Source of the DNA: Anolis sagrei
Lineage: Eukaryota; Chordata; Lepidosauria; Squamata; Anolidae
Length of the DNA: 64,000 bases
Reading direction: 5' to 3'
Assembly: GCF_037176765.1 (NCBI RefSeq)
Contig: NC_090021.1
Location: forward strand, 146,439,074 to 146,503,073
Shown piece after piece: positions 34,646-43,334 of this stretch. Within the stretch, counting starts at the first letter, position 1. Every line of letters begins with the position of its first letter. The notes beneath the pieces were generated by a model. It was not told where the DNA came from. It did no database searches and worked only from the letters and a program-made list of their open reading frames with translations. A program made the position numbers and the translations under genes.

Positions 34646-36905
34646 AGAATCATCGAATCATAGGGCTGGAAGAGACCTTGTGGGGCATCCAGTCCAACCC
34701 CCTGCCAAGAAGCTGGAAAATTGCATTCAAAGCACCCCCAACAAATGGCCATCCAGCCTCTGTTTAAAAGCCTCCAAAGAAGAAACCCCCACCACACTAT
34801 GGTGCAGAGAGATCCACTGCTGAACAGCTCTCAGTTAGGAAGTTCTTCCCCATGTTCAGATGGAATCCTTTCCTATAGTTTGAAGCCATTGTTACATTTC
34901 CTAGTCTCCAGGACAGCAGAAAACAAGCTTGCTTCCTTCTCCCTATGGCTTCCCCTCACAAATTGATGCATGGCCTTCATCATGTCTCCTCTCAGCCTTC
35001 CCTTCTGCAGGCTAAACATGCCCAGTTCTTTAAGCCGCTTGTTCTCTGGACCCTTGATAATTTGAGTCACCCTCCTCTGGACACATTCCAGCTTGTCAAC
35101 ATCTCCCTTAAATTGTTGTACCTGGAATTGGACATAGTATTTCAGATGTGGTCTGACCAAGGCAGAATACAGGGGTAGCATGACTTCCCTGGATCTAGAC
35201 ACTAGACTCCTATTTATGCAGGCCAAAATCCCATTGGCTTTTTTTAGCTGTCACATGACATTCCTGGCTCATGTTAAACTTGTTGTCCATGAGGACTCCA
35301 AGATCTTTTCCACAGTACTGTAACTCATCCCCCATTCTGTATCTTTGCATTTCATTTTTTCTGCCTCAGTGGAATATCTTGCATTTGTCACTGTTGAACT
35401 TCATTTTGTTAGTTTTGGTCCATCTCTCTAATCTGTCAAGATCGTTTTGAATCCTGCTCCTGTCCTCTGGAGCATTGGCTCTCCCTCCCAATTTGGTGTT
35501 GTCTGCAAACTTGATGATCATGCCCTCTAGCCCTTCATCTAAGTCATTAATAAAGATGTTGAACAGGACCGGGCCCAGGACGGGACCCTGCTTGTGGCAC
35601 TCCGCTCTTCATTTCTTTCCAGGATGAAGAGGAAGCATTGGTGAGCAACCTCTGGGTTCGTCCGCTTAACCAATTACAGATCCACCTCACCGTAGTTTTA
35701 CCTAGCCCACATTTGACTATTTTGTTTGCCAGAATGTCATGGGGGACCTTGTCGAAGGCCTTACTGACGTTGTGCTGTCACGTGCTGGGCCTATAGCAAA
35801 TTGTCTTTTGAACAGGACATGCTCTTTATGCCCAGTGGGAAGACGGGTTGCCTTGGCTGAGAGACCCTAAGGATTTTCCTATACAAAGGTCTTTAGATGC
35901 TTGAAAAGTTTAACAAAGTCCTTTGTTATTGCTTAGATCTTCAACAATTTAAACAAACACTTCTCAGATCTTCAGCAAGTCAAACAAATGCTTCTTAACT
36001 TGCCCAAATGGACAGGTAACTGGCTTCGTGAACTGTTTCATTTCTTTAACAAAGAAAACAGTTTTTAACCCCTCCCAGGCAATCTACTTTCTATGCTTGC
36101 TGGTTTGGGCTCTACTCCCGGCTCCAATTGATTCTGGTTACCCAAGTAGACCTACCAGCCAAGGCTTTGTAGATTCTCCAGCTGGAGTTCTTTTGGATCT
36201 TTTCCACGAAAGATGTGGAGCTGTTTCCCCCGGATGCTGTGAGAAATGAAGCTTGTCTACAGATGGAGCTGATCCATGTCCTGTAGCTAAGCTTTCCACT
36301 ATAAGACTGAACTAAAAATGGTTCCCTTTCCCTCCCAGAGCCCTGGAAAAAGGGGCGGAACCAAAACTTAACAATGATAGACAGGTGGCTAGCCTTATGT
36401 CTGCAAACTAAGGGAAGTCACCTTTTGCAAATGCATGGAACCTTGGAATATATGCAAACACTCAATAGGAAGAAATGAAGTTGAAGCTCCTGGTACAGCC
36501 GTAGCAGCACAGACATCCACATATGCTACATGCACGGCATTCCATGCATCTACCCAGCTTGTAACTCTATCGGAAAAAGAGATCAGATTAGTCTGGCATG
36601 ACTTGTTTTTGATAAATCCGTATTGACTATTAGCAATGACCACATTCCTTTGTGTTTACAGGCCACTTCCTTAACAATATTTTCCAGAATCTTGCCTGGA
36701 ATCAACGTGAGGCTGACCAGATGGTAATTGTTTGGGTCGTCTTTTTTTCCCTTCTTGAAGTTTGGGACCACATTGGCCCTCCTCCAATCTGCTGGAACTT
36801 CTCCCGTTCTCCAAGAACTCTCAAAGATGATTGCCAATGGTTCCGAGATGATTTCCGCTAGTTCCTTCAATACTCTTGGTTGCAGTTGATCAGGCCCTAG
36901 GGACT
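34646..36905 (-). repeat. CR1 LINE, 5'-truncated, interrupted by a solo LTR
   Basis: Minus-strand CR1 with recognisable RT text in order: 'SWRTGEVPADWRRANVVPNF', 'VSLTLIPGKILENIVKEV', then after the LTR insertion 'NIFINDLDEG'-like, 'RSLVSRSREVMLPLYSALVR' and 'LKELGMFSLQKGRLRGDMMK'. The 3' end (34646-34860) has 'GGCTGGATGGCCATTTGTTG' and an ATTCGATGATTCTG terminus. Many frame breaks; an old copy of about 1.5 kb without the insert. Confidence 0.85.
35771..36511 (-). mobile_element. Solo LTR of an endogenous retrovirus-like element
   Basis: 741-bp segment that cuts the CR1 reading text and has matching short inverted ends TGTGCTG and CAGCACA, flanked by near-identical 5-bp copies (GACGT at 35766-35770, GACAT at 36512-36516). 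No internal retroviral genes are present, so it is a fossil left by recombination between two LTRs. It is younger than the CR1. Class is not decidable; a 5-bp duplication suits several LTR groups. Confidence 0.75.
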
Positions 36906-36914
36906 TGAACTCCT

Positions 36915-37110
36915 GCCTCCCTGGCCTCCGCAGACCCCAGCAGAGCCTCCAGAGCCATGCAGGCAGCAGCAGGCCAGAGAGGCAGGCCTTCCTTGCCGTG
37001 CCTCAGGCCACTGCACTTCCGGGGTCTGTGGAGGCCAGGGAGGCAGGCCTTCCCTGCTATGCCTCAGGCTACCACATTTCTGGGGTCCCTGGCCTCCACT
37101 GGGCATGAAT
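36915..37110. repeat. GC-rich 61-bp direct duplication
   Basis: GGCCAGAGAGGCAGGCCTTC at 36972 recurs as GGCCAGGGAGGCAGGCCTTC at 37033, each followed by a TGCCTCAGGC segment. GC-rich in an AT-rich region. Confidence 0.7.
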
Positions 37111-37114
37111 ATTT

Positions 37115-37195
37115 CATACTTTTATTTTTTAATTAATATTTTCAAAAACCCGCGAAACAGTAAGTCCATATAAAGTGATCCGCAAAGTAGCGACT
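37115..37195 (-). mobile_element. Tigger/pogo-like transposon end fragment
   Basis: Minus strand has GCGGATCACTTTATATGGAC, 'GTTTCGCGGGTTTTTG' and an ATTAATTAAAAAATAAA stretch, text like that around the element at 45032. Terminal repeat not preserved. Confidence 0.4.
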
Positions 37196-37199
37196 GTAG

Positions 37200-37310
37200 T
37201 TGCTTTGAACTGGAATATATGGCAGTGTGGGCTCAGGTAACCCAGTTCAAAGCAGATACTGTGGGATTCTCTGCCTTGATATTCAGGGTTATATGGCTGT
37301 GAGGAAGGGC
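37200..37310. repeat. Palindromic MITE, right-side portion
   Basis: TTTGAACTGGAATATATGGC through TTATATGGCTGTGAGGAAGG; left end missing. Confidence 0.75.
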
Positions 37311-37465
37311 CCAGAGTCTCAACCAGTGCAACATAGTTTGTGGCAGCCACAAAAATGAAGGTTCTGGAGCATAAAACTCCATTCAAAGTAAGGACCGCAC
37401 AATGAAACAGGAAATAACACTTTCAAACCAGGTACAGAAACATTTTCAAATTTTGTTACATTGTG
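37311..37465 (-). repeat. Unclassified interspersed repeat, copy 1
   Basis: 'CATAGTTTGTGGCAGCCACA', 'GTAAGGACCGCACAATGAAA' and 'CATTTTCAAATTTTGTTACA' in order. Same family at 38866, 46975 and 55180. Confidence 0.65.
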
Positions 37466-37604
37466 TAACTCTTCCTAGTAAAGGCACTTAGCCACTATTG
37501 AAACAAAGGAAAGTTTGTGTATTGAGAAGACAAGGGTAATGCAGGATGGAACTAGAGGCATCCTAGGCAGCACACTGCATGTGTGTGTTCATTTGTGTGA
37601 GCGA

Positions 37605-37700
37605 GCAGCTTTGGCTTTCCCCACCCAAGAGTGCTGGTGCCTCACCAAACTACAAATCCCAGTAAAAAGTGGTATCAAATGGCATTCATTCTACAATAGA
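37605..37700. repeat. Partial palindromic MITE (second family)
   Basis: 'GAGTGCTGGTGCCTCACCAA' and 'ACTACAAATCCCAGT' match the arm of a family also seen at 63227-63392. Confidence 0.45.
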
Positions 37701-37852
37701 AATGCAGTCTTTCCCAAGCCTCTGCAAGGGGTTAGGAAAGTAATAGCTCCCTTGCAAGACGTCCGGTTCCCGTTTGCAGCTGTTAAGGAGGGAATGCAGT
37801 GCTATAGGGAAGACACAAGGCAACAAACTTGGAGCCAACTAGAGTCTCACAA

Positions 37853-37946
37853 CCTCTGAGGATGCTTGCCATAGATGCAGGCGAAACGTCAGGAGAGAAT
37901 GCTTCTAGAAGATGGCCATACAGCCCGGAAAACCTACAGCAGCCCA
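37853..37946 (+). mobile_element. Penelope-like terminal fragment
   Basis: CTCTGAGGATGCTTGCCATA, GCAGGCGAAACGTCAGGAGA and ..GGAAAACCTACAGCAGCC. Flanked by TAGAGTCT on both sides, compatible with a short target-site duplication. Confidence 0.75.
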
Positions 37947-37977
37947 GTTTAGAGTCTTCTTATCACACGTGCCTTTG

Positions 37978-38395
37978 TCGCCTTCTACATTGCCATAAAA
38001 TCCATATTATCAAAGCAGATAATCCACATCATTTGCTTTGAACCAGATTATATGTTTTTACATTGCCCCGGTGGCGCAGCGCTGAGATGCTGAACTTGCA
38101 GACTGAAAGGTTTGAATCCGGGTAGCTGCATGAGCTCCCGCTGATAGCCCCAGCTTCTGCCAACCTATCAGTTTGAAAACATGCAAATGTGAGTAGATGA
38201 AAAAGTACTGCTCCGATGGGAAGGTAATGGCACTCCATGCAGTCATGCTGGCCACATGATCTTGGAGGTGTCTACGGACAACGCCAGCTCTTCGGCTTAG
38301 AAATGGAGATGAACATCACCCTCCAGAGTCATACACGACTGGGCTTAATGTCAGGGGAAAACCTTTACCTTACTTTGCATTGCCAGAAGGGGCTT
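37978..38395. repeat. Palindromic MITE split by a SINE
   Basis: Left part CGCCTTCTACATTGCC.. to about 38065; the last bases CATTGCCAGAAGGGGC resume at about 38378. Between them is a complete-looking SINE. Confidence 0.7.
38062..38380 (+). repeat. Squamate tRNA-SINE (second type), near full length
   Basis: tRNA-like head 'GCCCCGGTGGCGCAGCGCTG' with a B-box-like GGTTTGAATCC, then 'GCTGATAGCCCCAGCTTCTG', 'GGAAGGTAATGGCACTCCAT', 'GGACAACGCCAGCTCTTCGG' and the end 'GGGGAAAACCTTTACCTTAC'. CATTGCC occurs on both sides as part of the target duplication. Confidence 0.85.
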
Positions 38396-38404
38396 GACAG
38401 TCAA

Positions 38405-38478
38405 CTGTGGGTGGATCTACACTGCTATATAATCCAGATGATCAAAGCAGGCAATCCACATTATCTGCTTTGAATTTT
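38405..38478. repeat. Half of a palindromic MITE
   Basis: GATCTACACTGCTATATAAT through CACATTATCTGCTTTGAA. Confidence 0.7.
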
Positions 38479-38571
38479 ATTTATTTATCATATCCAAAGC
38501 ACACGGAGGAAAGGAGGAAACCATGAAAATGAACAAAATCTGGCTACCAGTATTAAAAAACTCTAAAAATA

Positions 38572-38865
38572 GAGAGGAAACAAACAAGGGCATTTAATCA
38601 CCTCTCAATGAAAGGTTGCTCCAGGCACTGCCATGCAATCAAATGCTAATCAAGGTGGTCAGTTGAAACATTCACATCTAGCTCCAGCAGACAAGAGTCC
38701 TTTGTCCCACCCTGGTCATTCCACAGATATATAAATCACTTTTTCCTAGTTCCAACAGACCTCACTACCTCTGAGCATGCTTGCCATAGATGCAGGCGAA
38801 ACGTCAGGAGAAAAATTGCCTCCAGAACATGGCCATATAGCCCGAAAAAACCTACAACAACCCAA
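38572..38865 (+). mobile_element. Penelope-like element, single terminal arm
   Basis: 'GAGGAAACAAACAAGGGCAT', 'GCTCCAGGCACTGCCATGCA', 'GACAAGAGTCCTTTGTCCCA' then CTCTGAGCATGCTTGCC, GATGCAGGCGAAACGTC and AAACCTACAACAACCC. This is the right arm of the element seen whole at 16516-17323. Confidence 0.75.
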
Positions 38866-39097
38866 CATGGGAAAAGTTTATTAAACTGCCAAAACTTTGT
38901 TGTTGCGAGACATCCTGCAGCATATTTTGCTATAGTTTTTCAATGAATATCCCATCGAGTCCCAACCAGTTCAACATAGTTTGTGGCAGCCACAAAAATG
39001 AAATTTCTATATTCAAAGTAAGTACCGCACAATTAAACAGGACATAACCCTTTCAAACCAGAAACAGAACATTTTTTTTCAAAATTTGTTACATAAA
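38866..39097 (-). repeat. Unclassified interspersed repeat, copy 2
   Basis: 'TTTATTAAACTGCCAAAACT', 'GACATCCTGCAGCATATTTT', 'CATAGTTTGTGGCAGCCACA' and 'TTCAAAATTTGTTACAT' in the same order as the other copies. It follows directly after the Penelope-like arm. Confidence 0.7.
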
Positions 39098-39240
39098 GCC
39101 CTTCCAGGCAGGCCTTATATCCCAGGATCTGATCTCAAGTTTTCTGCTTTAAACTGCATCTGCACTGCCAGATAATCTGGGATAAACAGAAAAGCTGAGA
39201 TCACATCATGGAATGTAGGGCCTGTCTTGAAGGGCCTGTA
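39098..39240. repeat. Palindromic MITE (GCCCTTCCAGGCAGGCC type)
   Basis: Ends AAGCCCTTCCAGGCAGGCC and GGCCTGTCTTGAAGGGCC with CAGATAATCTGGGATAA in one arm. Confidence 0.75.
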
Positions 39241-39317
39241 GTGTTATCTCAGGCTCCTTCCACATGGCTGAATAAAATCCTAAAAGATTTCTGAACAGAT
39301 CAGAGATAACAGGGTTC

Positions 39318-39485
39318 TTTTTTTTTATGTGTCAGAAGTGACGAGAAACTGCAAGTCGTTTCTGGTGTGAGAGAATTGGCTGTCTGCAAGGACATTGCCC
39401 AGGGGACGGCTGGATGTTTTACCATCCTGCAGGAACCTTCTCTTATGTCCCCACATGGGGAGCTGTAGCTGACAGATGGGTTATT
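39318..39485 (-). repeat. Sauria-type SINE, 3' part
   Basis: Reverse of the tail (TGTCAGAAGTGACGAGAAAC) and body (GTCTGCAAGGACATTGCCCA); head missing. Confidence 0.8.
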
Positions 39486-39774
39486 CAGTCTAACAACTGA
39501 AACCATTCCCTTGCATAGTTATATCGGTTTGTATACCATAAGAGAAGATTCTACTCTAAGGGTTTTTTTCTCTGAAAGGTCAGCCTTTTCTAAAAAGTTA
39601 TAATCTCCAAAAGGTGCTTTTCCAAAAGGCTATGAATGCCATTTTCCAAAACCTTGTCAATTTTGCTCTCATTTTTTCTCAGGAACCATAGAGAGCCTTC
39701 TGTTACCAGTTTTCTTTTTTGCTCTGCACTGTATTTTGACGGTATTCACTCTTTTCTTTTTGTTGTTGTTGTTG

Positions 39775-39777
<3 letters not shown>

Positions 39778-39810
<33 letters not shown>

Positions 39811-40295
39811 GAAAGCCAACAAGATGAGTCCACAGCAAACAAGATCACTCTGCTGACTGTTGTATTGGTTCACACGTTAGACACTTCCCAAGTGTCTAGG
39901 ACTGTGTGACGAATTGGAAAATAATGCGTGCAGATCCCAGTACAGCTGGCAGATGGTAATTTTGTCAGCGCCGATTATGCTGAAGTGCAGGCCAAGGTCT
40001 TTAGGCACTGCACCCAGTGTGCCAATCACTTCTTCTTCTTCTTCTTCTTCTTATTATTATTATTATTAGAAACACAACAAGATGAGTCCACAGCAGACAC
40101 TCTGCTGGCTGTTGTATTGGATCACACGTCGGACACTTCCCAAGTGTCTAGGACTGTGTGATGTATTGGCGAATAATGCATGTGGATCCCAGTAATGTGG
40201 CCTTCTGCAGCTGGCAGCTGGTACTTTTGTCAGCACCAATTGTGTTTAAGTGCAGGCCAAGGTCTTTAGGTACTGCACCCAGTGTGCCTATCACC

Positions 40296-40359
<64 letters not shown>

Positions 40360-40700
40360 TGAAACACAACAAGATGAGTCCACAGCAGACACTCTGCTGG
40401 CTGTTGTATTGGATCACACGTCGGACACTTCCTAAGTGTCTAGGACTGTGTGATGTATCGGCAAATAATGCGTGCAGATCCCAGTAAGGTGGCCTTCTGC
40501 ATTGTTAGCACTGATTGTGTTTAAGTGCAGGCCAAGGTCTTTAGGCGCTGCACCCAGCGCCTAAAGACCTTGGCCTGCACTTAAACACAATTGGTGCTAC
40601 TGGGACCACCTTGACTGGCTTGTGCCAGTCTTTGCAGTTTGATATTTAAATCCTCACATTGTGTCAGCTTTTCCAGTTGTTTCTCAGCAATCCTGCTGCT
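39778..40700 (-). repeat. Tandem cluster of R4/Dong-like LINE tails bounded by (TTA)n
   Basis: Three copies in the same orientation start just right of TTATTA runs: at about 39811, 40070 and 40361, each beginning with a version of AACACAACAAGATGAGTCCA and CAGCAGACACTCTGCTGGCT. The first two stop at the 'GTGCCTATCACC'-like point and pass into (TTC)n(TTA)n, where the next copy begins. The third runs on to about 40700 with minus-strand text 'IAEKQLEKLTQCEDLNIKLQ'. The cluster ends about 400 bp from the TMX4 start codon. Confidence 0.75.
40510..40603. repeat. Long near-perfect inverted repeat (hairpin)
   Basis: Two arms of about 45 bp face each other around a 4-base centre: ..GGTCTTTAGGCGCTG-CACC-CAGCGCCTAAAGACC.. 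and outwards to GATTGTGTTTAAGTGCAGGC / GCCTGCACTTAAACACAATT. Both arms are R4-like LINE text, so one is an inverted duplicate of the other. Confidence 0.85.
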
Positions 40701-40905
40701 ATTATTATTATTATTATTATTATGGTTTTGCGCATGTGTTGTAATATGTTTTGTTTGTTGGTTTTTTAAGTCTCTTCCGCTGTGTTTTTCAGTGTTTTTA
40801 TGCGTGATGGTCATTCGTTGGCCTGAGAGGTGTATTGTGTCCAAATTTGGTGTCAATTCGTCCAGTGGTTTTTGAGTTATGTTACATTTTTATTTATATA
40901 GAAGA
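40701..40905. repeat. (TTA)n and an interspersed repeat tail
   Basis: (TTA)n at 40699-40722, then 'CCAAATTTGGTGTCAATTCG' and 'CAGTGGTTTTTGAGTTATGT' ending in TTTATTTATATAGAAGAT. I have seen such text as the end of an interspersed element but cannot name it. Confidence 0.45.
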
Positions 40906-41103
40906 TTAGCCAGCACAGCTGCAAAACATGCCCGGAAGTCGTGATGTTTGGGTGGTTAGAGTGAGTGACTGGTTTATTTGGAATTCGTTCGCACGGGAGC
41001 CGGAAGTGTGTGCTGCTCCGTCGTGTTGCTCGAACTCTATATCTTTCTCCTCCCTCTTGACAGGCGCGGAGGTCCCTTTGGCGGCGTTTTGATTTCCTCC
41101 AAG
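40906..41103 (+). promoter_or_regulatory. TMX4: TMX4 promoter and 5' UTR
   Basis: TATA-less, CpG-containing stretch upstream of TMX4. Two ETS/GABP-type motifs, CCGGAAGT at 932-939 past 40000 (40932-40939) and CCGGAAGTG at 41000-41008, lie 165 and 100 bp before the start codon. A YY1-type AAGATGGCGGC at 41101-41111 overlaps the start codon. This set is common in ubiquitously expressed genes with CpG promoters. Binding is inferred. Confidence 0.65.
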
Positions 41104-41345
41104 ATGGCGGCGGCGGGAGCAAACGGGGCCAGTTCTCTCCGCCGGGAGGGCAGGGAGTGGAGGGCGACGGCGCTGTTGCTGCTGCTTCTGCTGTACCTGT
41201 GTGGGACCGCCTGGGCGTCGTCTCCGTCTTCTCCTACTTCTCTTTCCCCGGAGGACCAGGCCGCGTCGCCCTCCCTGAGCCCAGTGCTAGAGTTGCACGG
41301 CTCCAACTGGAGCCTCCTCCTGCAGGGCCACTGGATGGTGGAATT
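41104..41345 (+). CDS. TMX4: TMX4 coding exon 1
   Basis: Start codon in CCAAGATGG context; encodes the signal peptide, a Ser/Pro-rich spacer and the first strand of the thioredoxin fold (SNWSLLLQGHWMVE). Ends in phase 2 (TT|C, Phe81) at donor GTGAGT. Confidence 0.93.
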
Positions 41346-43302
41346 GTGAGTTGCTTGCACAAGGAGAGGAGGAGGAGGAGGTGCAGGTGCACTGCATGGG
41401 ACCGCTTTCACCGCCGTGGGCCAATGCTCATTGATCCAGGGGTTGGAGCTCCAAACTACAAATTCCAGTGTTATCTGCACAGATATAATCATCATCATCA
41501 TCATCTTTATTTATATGGGTTATATGAGTGCGTGGAAGGGTCCAAAATTGTAGCTACACCCAAACTACATATATTTGCACCCAGATTAGGGCCCCTTCCA
41601 CTCAGCTGAATAAAATCCCACAGTATCTGCTTTGAACTGGGTTATATGGCAGTGTGGACTCAGATAAGCCAAGACCATTCCACACAATCAAATAACCCAG
41701 AATATCAAGGCAGAAAGCCCCACACTTTGGTCTGGGATATCAGAGTTCACAGTGCCATATATTACAGATAATGTGGGGTTTTATTCAACTCTGGAAGGAC
41801 CCCCAGCTCCAGGCCCATAGCCCGGGGGGAGGGGGAGGCTTGAAGGGTTCAGCTCCCCCCCCACCCCAAATTCTCATATCAGGAGCAAGTAGCTTCTGGT
41901 GTGAGAGAATTGGCCGTCTGCAAGGACGTTGCCCAGGGGACGCCTGGATAACTTGATGTTTTTATCATCCTTGTGGGAGGCTTCTCTCATGTTCCCGCAT
42001 GAGGAGTTGGAGCTGATAGAGGGAGCTCATCCATCTCTCCCTGGATTCGAACCTCCAACCTGTTGGTCTTCAGTTATGCCGGCACAGAGGTTTAACTCAC
42101 TGCGCCACCTGGGGCTCCACATTCTCAGGGTAGTCCATGAGAAGACCTTCCTGGTACATTATTTAAACTGTTATGTTTATTCATATCATGATCTGATCAC
42201 CATGATCAATGTATCCCATATGCATGGGTGTATTGGGATAATGATACAAAGGTTTGCTAGGGTAGCTCTTCAGCCCCCTCCCCCATACCAAATCTGACGA
42301 GCATTTCCCTGCATTGGTTGGGATCACAGGCTCGGAAGGCCATGCTCTTCAATGTGGATACACTGTTGAAGGATTGCGTGTATCTTGTTTTCAGCGCTGG
42401 TTCATACAAAGATTTACCTTCAGGATTACAAATAGGACAGTGGAAATTATGTTGCATTACACAGGCAGAAACCTTCTATGGGCCCTTCCAGACAGCCATA
42501 TAAACCAGAATATCAGGGCAGAAAATCCCACAATATTTATTATTTATTTATTTACTTTATTTCTATACTGCTTTTCTCAGCCCTCAGGCGACTCAAAGCG
42601 GTGAACAACATCAGTAACTGGGTTATCTGAGTCCACACTCAGGTAATGTGGGATTTTCTGCCTTGATATTCTGGGATATAGTGCTGTGTGGAAGGGCCCT
42701 AAATTTAAAGTTATTAGACTACCCAGAGTAAGTTTTAGACAGCAATATTTTGAGACATTGCAAGTGGCTTCTTGGAATTGTAACCTTAAAATAAAGGTTC
42801 TGCAAATGTATTATTAATATTGTATTTATTCCTAGATAATTAGTCCCTGGAGAACGTGTGTGGCACAACAATTCCTTCAGTTAACAAGATCTCTTACTTA
42901 TTATGTGTGCAAAACAAATAAGGGACTGAGCAGGTGTATTCCTAGATGTAAGACTTTGTTTCATAATTAAAAATAATAATTCAAAGCAAAATCTACACTC
43001 TGGAGCACAGTGCTTTCTAATAAAATGTTACTCTCTTTTAAATCTGTTATCATTCATCTTTATCTAGTAGCTTAATTGCTCGTCCCAGCTTAATGTGTTT
43101 AAGGTATTTTTGCTGTCGGTATAGGTTGAGGTTTTTAAAGATGTTTTAATTGTTTTGGTTTTCTTGTTTTAATTATATTTCACTATTATATGTTACATGT
43201 TTTAAGTATGTTATTTTGTAACTCTTGTTTATGCTGGGCTTGGTCCCCATGGAAGCCGCCCCAAATCTCTTCGGGGAGATGGTGGTGGGATATAAGAATA
43301 AC

Positions 43303-43334
<32 letters not shown>

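Noticed and set aside
41037-41609. Antisense and alternate-frame proteins over TMX4 exon 1
   Set aside because: They are shadow frames of a GC-rich signal-peptide exon, with no conserved text.
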